Made by a program: the position numbers and the translations under genes
NCBI GenBank assembly: GCA_020632925.1
Contig: JACKER010000007.1
Location: 744,001 to 808,000 of the forward strand
DNA: 64,000 nucleotides
Reading direction: 5' to 3'
DNA from: Alphaproteobacteria bacterium
Lineage (GTDB): Bacteria; Myxococcota_A; UBA796; GCA-2862545
Shown here: positions 33,324 to 41,228 of the stretch, one piece after another
Layout of the letters: the number at the start of each line of letters is the position of its first letter
How positions within the stretch are numbered: the first letter of the stretch is position 1
The notes under the pieces: model-generated
The model's input: only the letters and a program-made list of their open reading frames with translations
Told to the model about the DNA's origin: nothing
The model's database searches: none

Positions 33324-35788
33324 GTCCAGCGCATCCGCGATGCGAGCCCCGTCATCGCGTACGCGACCGCGGCGAGCGCCAGGACCGCCGTGTACCCGTA
33401 GAGCGTGGCCAGGAACACCGCGAACACCGAGGCGAGCACGCCCAGGAACCCGTTCGTGGCCCACATCCACGGGGTGGCCGCACCGAGCCCGCGCGCGATC
33501 AGGAGGCGCACGCCCAACGGCCACAGGGTGCCCATGCAGAGCGCCTGGGGCAGGATGCCGGCCACCGCCAGCGCCACCCGGACGGGCAGGGGCTGAGAGA
33601 GCGTCGCCAGCAACAACGGCGGCAGCGCGAACGCCGACAGCAGGGTGGCCGCGATGACCAGGCCCACGATCACGGGGATCGCGCGCTCAGGGGAGCGGAC
33701 GCGGCTGGTCAACCCGCTGCCGATGCCGCTCCCGAGCAACAGCGACGCCAGCACCACGCTCAGCGCGTAGGTCGGGTGGCCGAGGAACACGATGTACCGC
33801 TGGATCAGCGCCATCTCGATCGCCATGAAGCCGACGCCGATCCCGCCGAAGTACAGGGCGGGCACCAGCGGCGCGCGCACCTCGAGCTCGCGGAGCGGAC
33901 GCGTGACGAGGACGCCGCCGACGAGGCCCAGGAGCGCCAGCGCGACGGCGAACACGAGCGTGGCCTGGCTGCCCAGACGGTGGTCCCAGGCGAGCGCCGC
34001 GTCCACCCACGACCGGAGTGGCCTGCGCACGTTGAAGAAGAACGGGCGCTCGTCCGTGGGCGTGGCCAGGTCGAACTGGGGGTGGGCGAGGACGGTCTCG
34101 TCACCGGTCAGCACCCCCTCCACGTCCCAACCGTGGTCTTCGACCGGTGTGGTGCCGTCCGCTGGGGGTGGCCAGAGGACGCCGAAGCCCTGGACGTCGA
34201 CCAGGCGCTGCAACGCGGCCCGATCGTCGTCGTCCAGCGGGGCGCGAGAGGTCACGACGGTGCACACGCCCGCGCCGAGGTACCCGCGGGCGTACACCAG
34301 CGCGATGTGGTCCTCGGGGTGGTCGATCCCGTTGTTGGCGAGCGCGGTGGCGGAGAGGCGCACCACCCGCGCGGTCTCGGCCCAGCTGTTGCCCAGGGCG
34401 GAGGCCTCCTCCCAGCTGGGCGGGTCGTACCACCGGGAGATCGAGAGCACGCCGTCGTCGTCGAGGTGCGCGACGTAGGCGTCGAACGCCTCCTGCGTGT
34501 ACAGCGTGTTCTCGGAGAGCACCATCGCGCCCGCCATCGACGCGGCCCAGGTGTCCACCAGCGACATCTGGATCACGTCGTAGCGACCCTCCGTGCTGGC
34601 GAGCACGCTGCGACCCTCACCCAGGGTCAGGGACACCCGGGGGTCGTCGTAGGGCGGGGCGCGCACGACATCGGGGAACCCGTGGCGGACCACCTCCACC
34701 ACCGACGGATTGATCTCGACGACGTCCACCTGCTTCGCGCCGAATTGGAGCGCCGTGAGGATGTCGCGTCCACCGCCGCCGCCGATCACGAAGCTGCGGT
34801 CGATCCGGCCCTTGCGCAGGTGGTGCGCGGCGCTCGTCACGTCCCACTCGAGGAAGCCCAGGTCCGCCGTGGTCCCACCTTCGATGATCGGCGTGCCGGC
34901 GTCGGCGTCCAGCTGGATCCACATCATGTTCGGCACCGGCCCCGTGTGGTTCCTGCTCGCGCCCCACCCGAGCCGCCAGCTCCCGGCGAGCTGCTCGATC
35001 TCGGCCTCGGAGACCGTGCGGTCGCGTCGCAGGAGGGCCACCGCCTGTGCCAGGCCAGGGGTCTCGGGGACGACCGTGACCCGCGCGAGGCGGTTCCAGC
35101 GCTCCCAGAGGATGTCGTGCTGCGACTGGTCCTTGGCGCGATGGACCTGGAACAGGGGAGTGGTGGTGCCCATCAGCGTGGCCGTCAGCGCGACTGCCGC
35201 TCCGAAGGCCGGCAGCCGCTTGTCGGTGGCCAGCAGCACGCCGCCGGTCGCGATGGCCGCCCCGCACGCCAGCATCACGACCGGGGCCGGGAGGAAGCCG
35301 AGCAGCAGCACCGCCACCACACAGCCCGTGGCCGCCCCGACGAGGTCGACGAAGTACACCCGCGACACGTCCGCGGCGTAGTGGTCCAGGAGCCAGGCGA
35401 TGACGTACCCGCCCTGGTGGAACGTGAACAGCACGCCGAAGACACCGATCAGGACGCCCAGCGAGGAGATCGACTCCCACCGCCCGGCCTCGAGCAGCAC
35501 GAAGAGGCTCGCGGTGAGCCCCAGCGCTGCCCGTCCGGCAGCGCGCGCGGCGTGGTCGGGCCCGAACGCGTCCGGGTGCTTGACCTTCCGGGCGTAGGCG
35601 TCGATCGCCGAGGCGGTGAGCCCGAGCATGGCGAGCGAGGCGACGAGGAAGGCCGCGTGGTAGCTCGCGATGACGGACAGGACGCGACTGAAGGCGACCT
35701 GCATCACCAGGATCGCACCGGCGACGAGGAACATGGCGCCGAGCGCGGCCATGGTGGGACGGGGTGGGGGCGCGGCGTCGTGGGGCAT
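33320..35788 (-). CDS. membrane protein with a central spermidine-synthase-like domain
   Basis: An 822-residue protein. Its N-terminal membrane region (about 15-230, six or more helices) is followed by a soluble Rossmann domain (about 235-590) and a second membrane region (about 600-815). The soluble domain has a SpeE-type SAM/aminopropyl-donor site: 'FVIGGGGGRDILTALQFGAKQVDVVEINP' near residue 330, followed by 'DDPRVSLTLGEGRSVL'. The usual catalytic Asp segment is replaced by 'QMSLVDTWAAS', so polyamine synthesis is doubtful. Membrane-fused SpeE homologues of this kind are widespread and mostly uncharacterised. The ATG at 35788 has AAAGGCGG upstream. A 19-base palindrome overlaps that leader, suggesting repression. 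It is divergent from the DUF427 gene. Confidence 0.87.
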   Translation of the reverse strand: MPHDAAPPPRPTMAALGAMFLVAGAILVMQVAFSRVLSVIASYHAAFLVASLAMLGLTASAIDAYARKVKHPDAFGPDHAARAAGRAALGLTASLFVLLEAGRWESISSLGVLIGVFGVLFTFHQGGYVIAWLLDHYAADVSRVYFVDLVGAATGCVVAVLLLGFLPAPVVMLACGAAIATGGVLLATDKRLPAFGAAVALTATLMGTTTPLFQVHRAKDQSQHDILWERWNRLARVTVVPETPGLAQAVALLRRDRTVSEAEIEQLAGSWRLGWGASRNHTGPVPNMMWIQLDADAGTPIIEGGTTADLGFLEWDVTSAAHHLRKGRIDRSFVIGGGGGRDILTALQFGAKQVDVVEINPSVVEVVRHGFPDVVRAPPYDDPRVSLTLGEGRSVLASTEGRYDVIQMSLVDTWAASMAGAMVLSENTLYTQEAFDAYVAHLDDDGVLSISRWYDPPSWEEASALGNSWAETARVVRLSATALANNGIDHPEDHIALVYARGYLGAGVCTVVTSRAPLDDDDRAALQRLVDVQGFGVLWPPPADGTTPVEDHGWDVEGVLTGDETVLAHPQFDLATPTDERPFFFNVRRPLRSWVDAALAWDHRLGSQATLVFAVALALLGLVGGVLVTRPLRELEVRAPLVPALYFGGIGVGFMAIEMALIQRYIVFLGHPTYALSVVLASLLLGSGIGSGLTSRVRSPERAIPVIVGLVIAATLLSAFALPPLLLATLSQPLPVRVALAVAGILPQALCMGTLWPLGVRLLIARGLGAATPWMWATNGFLGVLASVFAVFLATLYGYTAVLALAAVAYAMTGLASRMRWT

Positions 35789-35794
35789 CCGCCT

Positions 35795-35813
35795 TTGTAC
35801 ACCAGGTGTGCAA
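35795..35813. promoter_or_regulatory. 19-base palindromic operator candidate
   Basis: TTGTACACCAGGTGTGCAA is a palindrome with only one mismatched pair (T/G at positions 4/16) around a central A. It lies between divergent genes and overlaps the SD of the minus-strand gene. The GTAC inside it also gives TACACC toward the DUF427 gene. Confidence 0.5.
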
Positions 35814-35852
35814 CGGTCGGGGCTCGGCGGAGACCATCGTCGCGGAGGCTGG

Positions 35853-36137
35853 ATGGCACGCGCGTTCTTCGGCGGACAGGTGGTGGCCGAGTCCGATCGG
35901 TTCGAGGTGGTCGAGGGCAACGTCTACTTCCCGCCGGAGGCGCTGCGGGAGGTGTTCTTCCGTCCCAACCCGATGCACACGGTCTGCGGCTGGAAGGGCA
36001 CGGCCAGCTACTACGACGTGGTCGTCGGCGAAGAGGTCGCGGAGGGTGCGGCCTGGTTCTACCCGGACCCGAAGCCTGCCGCCGCGAACATCAAGGGCCA
36101 CGTGGCCTTCTGGCGAGGCGTCACCGTCGAGCGTTGA
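35853..36137 (+). CDS. DUF427 family protein
   Basis: A 94-residue single-domain protein: 'MARAFFGGQVVAESD' start, 'VYFPPEALREVFFRPN', 'TVCGWKGTASYYDVVVG' and 'AWFYPDPKPAAANIKGHVAFW'. These are the conserved blocks of DUF427, and length matches the family. DUF427 folds as a small beta-barrel-like unit of unknown activity. ATG has GGAGG four bases upstream. Its last 17 bases overlap the convergent LuxR-type gene. It is probably controlled from the palindrome at 35795 together with the divergent membrane protein. Confidence 0.9.
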   Translation: MARAFFGGQVVAESDRFEVVEGNVYFPPEALREVFFRPNPMHTVCGWKGTASYYDVVVGEEVAEGAAWFYPDPKPAAANIKGHVAFWRGVTVER

Positions 36138-37110
36138 GCCGGGGCGTCTGTTCGAGCTGCCGCGCCAGCTCCACGCGGTTGGCCACGCCGAGCTTGCGGT
36201 AGAGCGCCTTGGTGTGGTCCTTGGCGGTGTGCGGCGAGACGCCGAGCCACTCGGCGATCTGTCCGACGGTGGCTCCCGCGACCAGCAGGTCGGCCACCTC
36301 CAGCTGACGGTCGGTGAGGCCCAGCGTCGGGCGGCTGGTCACCACACCGCTCGAGGCGAGCATGCACACGTAGCGGACCTGGTCGCCGTCGCACCGCACC
36401 AGCCTGCACGAGGCGTGATCGACACGAACCGAGCCGAGCGTCTCGCCGCGGGTGTCGAAGGCGCGCACGACGCTCCCCAGCTGTGTGCGTCGCGACGGCG
36501 AGAGCCAGGCCTCGGCGGCGTCGGAGGCCTCGCGCACGTTGCCCGCCGCATCCAGCAACACGGTGGGTGTTCGTTCCAGCAGCTCGCGGTCCCAACGATC
36601 GGCGTAGGCCAGCGCCGCTGACGCAGCCTCGACCACCCCGTCGAGATCCCGCCTCGCTCCGTCACCCAGCGACGCCCCATCGACGGCGTGCACGCTGACG
36701 TACTGGGAGAACCGAGCCCCGTCGTAGACGAGCAGGCGGGCGAAGTCGGACACGCCGAACGCGCCGTAGTAGGAACCGAAGACCTCCAGGTCCCGGAAAC
36801 CGCGGCCGAGGAGCGCGGTGGGTCCCTGGAATCGCCGGACGTGGCTCGGCAACGGACGCTCCGGATCCCACCGGGTGCCGAGGAGCTCGCTCCCCTCGTA
36901 CGCGTCCTGGCCCGATTGTGCGCCGCGAGCCGCCGTCAGGAAGCCTCGGCGGAAGAAGCGACCGCCTTCCTTGCGGACGTGGTAGCCGACGGCCTCGTTG
37001 GCGCCGGTCAGACCGACCAGCGCACCGAGCACCCCCTCGCGCACCTGGTCCGGGTGGCCGCCGTCGATGGTGGTCAGGCGGCGTCGGCAGCCCTCGACGT
37101 CCCCGATCAC
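36121..37110 (-). CDS. LuxR-family transcriptional regulator
   Basis: A 329-residue regulator. The C-terminal 60 residues form a LuxR/GerE helix-turn-helix: 'LTDRQLEVADLLVAGATVGQIAEWLGVSPHTAKDHTKALYRKLGVANRVELARQL'-type sequence, about residues 265-322, with the recognition helix at SPHTAKDHTKALYRKL. The N-terminal part (about 1-160) has no clear family but looks like a GAF/sensor fold. A PAS-like stretch covers about 165-240 ('ELLERTPTVLLDAAGNVREASDAAEAWL'). No phosphoacceptor receiver domain is visible, so it may sense a ligand. The GTG start overlaps the stop of the alpha/beta hydrolase gene (GTGA), so the two are co-translated and probably functionally linked. Confidence 0.88.
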   Translation of the reverse strand: MIGDVEGCRRRLTTIDGGHPDQVREGVLGALVGLTGANEAVGYHVRKEGGRFFRRGFLTAARGAQSGQDAYEGSELLGTRWDPERPLPSHVRRFQGPTALLGRGFRDLEVFGSYYGAFGVSDFARLLVYDGARFSQYVSVHAVDGASLGDGARRDLDGVVEAASAALAYADRWDRELLERTPTVLLDAAGNVREASDAAEAWLSPSRRTQLGSVVRAFDTRGETLGSVRVDHASCRLVRCDGDQVRYVCMLASSGVVTSRPTLGLTDRQLEVADLLVAGATVGQIAEWLGVSPHTAKDHTKALYRKLGVANRVELARQLEQTPRLNARR

Positions 37111-37892
37111 CGAACCATCGCTCGGAGCGCACCTCGGAGCGCCTGGAGCGTGCCGTCGGAGTCCTCGAGCGCCAGCAGGTGGCCCGCGCCCGCGACGACC
37201 TGCACGTCTGCGCCCAGGGTCGCGCCCAGGGCGGACACGACGGACAGCGGCGCGGCCGCGTCGTGCTCACCGACGCGGAGCACGACGGGGCAGGTCGGCC
37301 CGGTGATGGCACCGGCGAGGTCCGGCATGTCGGCGAGGCTCTCGAACTCCGCCGCCATGGCCTCCGGGGGCGCCGCGCGCAGGCTCGCGGCCGCGTGGGC
37401 CGCCGCGTCGGGGTGGGCCGCCGCGAACTCGGGGGAGAGGAGCTGCTGGACGGCCACGGCGGACAGGTCCACGCCGTCCCGCAGCGCCTGCGCGAACGCC
37501 CGCAGGCCCGCGCGTGCCTCCTCGTCGAAGGTCGCCACGGGCCCCAGCCCGACGAGCCCGACGACCTCGGGTCCCTCGTCCATCGATGCCAGCTGCAGCC
37601 CTCGGTAGAAGCCGCCCGAGGACCCGACGACCACGCAGCGCTCGACCCCGCCGTCGCGGAGGTCGGACGCGAGCTCGGCACACACGCCGTCCCAGTCGTA
37701 GGGCGAGGGAGCCGCGGGGCTCCGCCCGTAGCCGGGGAGGTGGACGACGTGGGTCCGGAACGAGGACGCCAGCGCGCTCGCCCAGGCGGTCGAATCCCCA
37801 GGGAACTGCGGGAGCCCATGGAGGAAGACCACGTCGGTGCCGTCGCCTCGGGTGTCGATGTGGATGGCTGCCTCCTCGAAGGACTCTGCCAC
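37107..37892 (-). CDS. alpha/beta hydrolase
   Basis: A 261-residue cytoplasmic hydrolase of the alpha/beta fold: oxyanion 'VVFLHGLPQFPG', nucleophile elbow GSSGG, acid in 'RVGEHDAAAP' and catalytic His in 'AGAGHLLALE'. A cap region rich in Ala lies between about 130 and 200. The substrate is unknown. The GTG at 37892 has no SD. A strong GAGGAGG lies at 37877-37871 with an ATC at 37865 five bases after it, which would start the protein as M-HIDTRGDG, close to how many family members begin. The true start may therefore be ATC. It is coupled to the LuxR-type regulator by GTGA. Confidence 0.85.
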   Translation of the reverse strand: MAESFEEAAIHIDTRGDGTDVVFLHGLPQFPGDSTAWASALASSFRTHVVHLPGYGRSPAAPSPYDWDGVCAELASDLRDGGVERCVVVGSSGGFYRGLQLASMDEGPEVVGLVGLGPVATFDEEARAGLRAFAQALRDGVDLSAVAVQQLLSPEFAAAHPDAAAHAAASLRAAPPEAMAAEFESLADMPDLAGAITGPTCPVVLRVGEHDAAAPLSVVSALGATLGADVQVVAGAGHLLALEDSDGTLQALRGALRAMVR

Positions 37893-38004
37893 GCGAGGGC
37901 CCGGGGTGCGACCTCGACCGGCCGGGCATCCCCCGAACGAGGGATTCCGCTCCCCATGCGCCTGACGACAATGGAGGGAACCCCCTGCCAACGGAGCCTC
38001 CGTC

Positions 38005-39690
38005 ATGCACCTCCTCTTCCTGATGTCCCCGAGCCTGGCCGCGACCCTCGACACCAGCGGCACGTGCGGAGGCCCCGTGGTCTTCGACGCCGCCGGCCTG
38101 ACGCCCGGAGGGCTGTACGCGGTGCTCTCGGCTCCCACCACGGGCAGCACCGTCGTGCCCGCTGGTGCTTGTGCGGGAACCATCCTCGGGCTCGGCCCAA
38201 CACCTGTCTTGCGTACGTTCGCCCAGGCCAATGGCTCGGGCAGCGCCCACTTCACGGTCAACGTCCCCGCCCTGGCGTGCGGGCAGCAGGTCCAGGTGGT
38301 CGACGGCGCCACCTGCGACGTGTCCAACGTGGTGGAGCTCACCGACGACGAGGACGGGGACGGCTTCGACCACCTGGTCGACTGCGACGACACCGACCCC
38401 GACGTCCATCCGGGTGCCCCCGAGATCTGCGACGGCGTCGCCAACGACTGCAACCTGCCCGGTGCCAGCGAGGACGGCCTCGTCACCTGGTTCGACGCCG
38501 ACGGCTCGAAGGCGGATCTCAGCGCGGACTTCGCGTCGGGTGCGCCGGGTGCGGTCTCGGTGCTCGACCTCGGGAGCTGGGGCACCGGCAGCGGCAAGAT
38601 CGCCGTCTGCCCCGGCACCTACCACGTGGCGCTCGAGGGGATCGGTCTCGCAGGTGCTCGAGACCTCCAGATCGAGGGCGTCGGAGGCACTGCAGCGGTC
38701 GTGTTGGACTCCACCGGCGTCACCACCGTCCGCCTGAGCGACGTGGGAGGGGCGCTCACGGTGTCGGGCCTCACCATGACCCAGCCCGGCGGTCGCACGC
38801 TCGACGTCGTCATGAGCAGCTCCACCGGCAGCGTCGACACCGTCCTCCGCGACGTGGTGTCGGCGGGCTCGGTGGGCGTGATCAACTCGCGGTTCAACCC
38901 GGTCGGACCGACCTCGGCGGTGGTGGAGAACGTCCAGGCCGAGAGCATGGACTACGACTTCGGGGGTGTCGTGGGCGCCAACACGATCGAGATCCGCGAC
39001 GTGACCCTCAGCGGAGGCCTGGGGATCCGTGGGAGCACCACCGAGGTCAACCCCATCACCATCGAGCGGCTCACCCTCCTGCCCGGTGACACCGGAGGCG
39101 TGTTCCTCCAGGACGTGGACGCCGTCGTCGCCGGGTTCACCGATCTGGACGGTGTCGGCAGCGTGCCGGCCCTGTATTCGATCGCGTCCGACCTCGAGCT
39201 GACCGACTTCGACGTCGCCGGGCGACGGGAGTGGGGAATCCACGTGCAGGGTGGGACCGCGAGGGCCACGGGGGGCAGGGTGTCGGAGGACCACCCACTC
39301 CGGGTGGACGGCGGGGGACACTTCACCGTGGTCGATGCCGTCCTCGAGAACGGCGGCCCCATGTGGGTGTACGACCACCTCGAGCTCGTCGACGTCGTCG
39401 TGCGCGACAACAGCTGGGGCTATTCGGGCGGGGCCTACGTCGAGAGCACCGGGACGCTCACGTGCACCGCGAGCGACAACCCGGGTGCCGGCTTCTTCCG
39501 CAACACGGCTGCGGGCATCGGCTCCGGCGGAGCCGTTTGGGTCCAGCCCGGTGGGACGCTGATCTCCAATGGGTGTGACTGGGGGACGGGCGTCGACGAC
39601 AACCTGCCTCACGACATCCTCACGGACACCGCGGTCTTCGACTTCGGCGACGACGCCACCTTCACCTGCGGCGGCACCACCTGCCTGTAG
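38005..39690 (+). CDS. exported protein with MopE-type Asp-rich motif and right-handed beta-helix
   Basis: A 561-residue secreted protein with a short leader (MHLLFLMSPSLAA). Near residues 113-152 is one copy of the MopE-type motif ('DEDGDGFDHLVDCDDTDPDVHPGAPEICDGVANDCN'-like), an Asp-rich Cys-containing segment found in many Myxococcota surface proteins and thought to bind metal. The rest (about 190-550) shows short repeating strands such as 'LQIEGVGGTAAVVLDSTGVTTVRLSDVGGALTVSGLTM', typical of parallel beta-helix (pectate-lyase-like) folds, with no catalytic residues recognised. ATG has GGAG upstream. It is isolated on the plus strand after a 112-base gap with no clear promoter. Confidence 0.83.
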   Translation: MHLLFLMSPSLAATLDTSGTCGGPVVFDAAGLTPGGLYAVLSAPTTGSTVVPAGACAGTILGLGPTPVLRTFAQANGSGSAHFTVNVPALACGQQVQVVDGATCDVSNVVELTDDEDGDGFDHLVDCDDTDPDVHPGAPEICDGVANDCNLPGASEDGLVTWFDADGSKADLSADFASGAPGAVSVLDLGSWGTGSGKIAVCPGTYHVALEGIGLAGARDLQIEGVGGTAAVVLDSTGVTTVRLSDVGGALTVSGLTMTQPGGRTLDVVMSSSTGSVDTVLRDVVSAGSVGVINSRFNPVGPTSAVVENVQAESMDYDFGGVVGANTIEIRDVTLSGGLGIRGSTTEVNPITIERLTLLPGDTGGVFLQDVDAVVAGFTDLDGVGSVPALYSIASDLELTDFDVAGRREWGIHVQGGTARATGGRVSEDHPLRVDGGGHFTVVDAVLENGGPMWVYDHLELVDVVVRDNSWGYSGGAYVESTGTLTCTASDNPGAGFFRNTAAGIGSGGAVWVQPGGTLISNGCDWGTGVDDNLPHDILTDTAVFDFGDDATFTCGGTTCL

Positions 39691-39696
39691 GTCGGG

Positions 39697-39716
39697 TCCC
39701 GTGCGATCCCGTGCGG
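39697..39716 (+). repeat. tandem 10-base repeat upstream of the Pro-rich gene
   Basis: TCCCGTGCGA then TCCCGTGCGG, followed by a weaker TTCCGAGCGC. The copies lie just before the candidate -10 box at 39735, so they could be regulator binding sites on one DNA face. Confidence 0.3.
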
Positions 39717-39734
39717 TTCCGAGCGCGGACAGGG

Positions 39735-39740
39735 TACGCT
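39735..39740 (+). promoter_or_regulatory. candidate -10 box (GGTACGCT context)
   Basis: TACGCT lies 19 bases before the GTG at 39760, with GGGAGGG between them. It fits the (G)GTACnCT pattern. Confidence 0.45.
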
Positions 39741-39759
39741 CTGGGGTCGGGAGGGCGAC

Positions 39760-41196
39760 GTGCTGGTGTTCTGGGCCCTGGCGACGGTGGCGTCGGCCGA
39801 CGAGCAGCGGGTGATCATCGCGCCGGCGGCGTACCCGGGTGCGCCGACCACCGCGATCGTCATCGTGCGTGATCCGTCCTCCCCCGGTTGGCGGGTGCCG
39901 ACCGGACCCCAGCCTGCGCCGATGCCGGCGCCCGTGGTCTACGGCGCCCGCTCGGCGCCGACACCCGCGCCGACGTACGCGCAGCCCATGCCGCAACCCT
40001 CGATGCCGGCGCCGGTGGTGTACGGAGCGCGGACCTCGACCCCACCGCCCGCGCAGCCCACGACGGCCCAGGTCCGGACCGCGCCTCCGGTGGCCGCGCC
40101 GGTCGTCGCCGCTCGTCCGATGCCCGCTCCCACGGTCACGGCGCGCCCGATGCCCGCGCCGACGGTCACGGCCCGCCCGATGCCCGCGCCCACGGTCACC
40201 GCCCGCCCGATGCCCGCGCCCGTGGTCGCAGCTCCCGCGCCGCCCGTCGCGGCTCGCCCGACGCCCGCACCGACCGCGGTCCCCCGTCCGATGCCCGCGC
40301 CGGTCCCGGCCCCCGTGCCCGTGGCTCGCCCCGTCCCCGCGCCGGCACCCGTGGCCCGCCCGGCGCCCGTCCCGGCTCGTCCCACCTCGGCTCGTCCCCA
40401 GGTGGCCAGCTCGTGGGGTGCGATCGACCCCGAGGAGCCCGATCCGGACCTCGGACCGCCCGCGTCCGCTCCGGCGCCGGCCCCCCGCCCGGCGGCGCCC
40501 GCCCCGGCGCCCGCTGTGGCCCGGGGGCGTGCGCCCGCTCCGGCGCCCGCTCCTGCGCCAGCGCCCGCGGCCGATCTCGACGACCTGCTGGACATGCTCG
40601 ACGACCCGATGCCCATGCCGGTGGCGGCTGCGCCGGTCCCGCGTCCCGCGCCCGCACCCGTCGCCCCCGCGCCTCGTCCCCAGGCACCGGACGCCACGGC
40701 GGAGTCCATCGAGTTCGCCAATCCCTTCGCCGGATCCGCGGATCGGTTCGCCGCCGACCAGGCTGCCGCCGCTGCCGCCGCCGACGCGAGCAAGCCCTGG
40801 GTGTCCGACGGCCCCGTCCGCACCCCGAACGTCGCCACCCCCAAGCCCAAGCCCTGCCTCGATCCGATGGCCAGCGGCGACCCGGATGCGGGCCTCGAGG
40901 GCGTCGGGCTCGACCCGCACGCGGTCGGCAACGCGCTGCGTCCCTTCCTGCCCAAGGTCGGGTCCTGCCTTCCGAGCGGCAGCCGTGGGATGTTCGAGGT
41001 CACGGCCTCGTTCCAGGTGGGCTGCGACGGTCGGGTCACGGGCCTCACCATCGAGGACACGGGCGGGCTGCCGCAGCGCGTCGTGGACTGCATCCAGGGG
41101 GCGCTGTGGAAGGCGCCCTTCCCGTCGCACGACCGCCAGGGCGGCGAGGTCGTCGAGCTCCCCCTGCGCTTCACCGGCGACGCCCTGGATTTCTAG
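39760..41196 (+). CDS. Pro-rich envelope-spanning protein with AgmX/TonB-like C-terminus
   Basis: A 478-residue exported protein with a short leader (MLVFWALATVASADEQ). Residues about 50-320 are extremely rich in Pro, Ala and Val with repeating 'RPMPAPTVTA' and 'APAPAPA' units. This should form a stiff, extended rod across the periplasm or cell surface. The last 100 residues (about 375-478) form a compact domain ('NALRPFLPKVGSCLPSGSRGMFEVTASFQVGCDGRVTGLTIEDTG') like the C-terminal domain of AgmX/PglI and TonB-type proteins, which bind a partner. There is no N-terminal membrane helix apart from the leader, unlike true TonB. GTG with GGGAGGG upstream is the first possible start. Confidence 0.82.
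   Translation: MLVFWALATVASADEQRVIIAPAAYPGAPTTAIVIVRDPSSPGWRVPTGPQPAPMPAPVVYGARSAPTPAPTYAQPMPQPSMPAPVVYGARTSTPPPAQPTTAQVRTAPPVAAPVVAARPMPAPTVTARPMPAPTVTARPMPAPTVTARPMPAPVVAAPAPPVAARPTPAPTAVPRPMPAPVPAPVPVARPVPAPAPVARPAPVPARPTSARPQVASSWGAIDPEEPDPDLGPPASAPAPAPRPAAPAPAPAVARGRAPAPAPAPAPAPAADLDDLLDMLDDPMPMPVAAAPVPRPAPAPVAPAPRPQAPDATAESIEFANPFAGSADRFAADQAAAAAAADASKPWVSDGPVRTPNVATPKPKPCLDPMASGDPDAGLEGVGLDPHAVGNALRPFLPKVGSCLPSGSRGMFEVTASFQVGCDGRVTGLTIEDTGGLPQRVVDCIQGALWKAPFPSHDRQGGEVVELPLRFTGDALDF
40111..40230 (+). repeat. four tandem 30-base units (RPMPAPTVTA-type)
   Basis: Units begin at 40111, 40141, 40171 and 40201, each encoding x-RPMPAP-(T/V)-V-(T/A). They differ by only a few third-position or final-codon changes, so duplication is recent. 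The unit is a multiple of three, so copy-number change keeps the frame. Confidence 0.92.
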
Positions 41197-41201
41197 GGCC
41201 A

Positions 41202-41221
41202 CCAGCTCGCGGGCCAGCTGG
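41202..41221. terminator. hairpin between convergent genes
   Basis: CCAGCT and AGCTGG form a perfect 6-base stem with an 8-base loop. It is in the 32-base gap between the Pro-rich protein gene and the efflux permease gene. Confidence 0.4.
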
Positions 41222-41228
41222 CGTTCGA

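Noticed and set aside
40111..40230. Regular 30-base repeats considered as a CRISPR array
   Set aside because: Units are directly adjacent without spacers, in frame, and encode a Pro-rich repeat; no cas genes are nearby.
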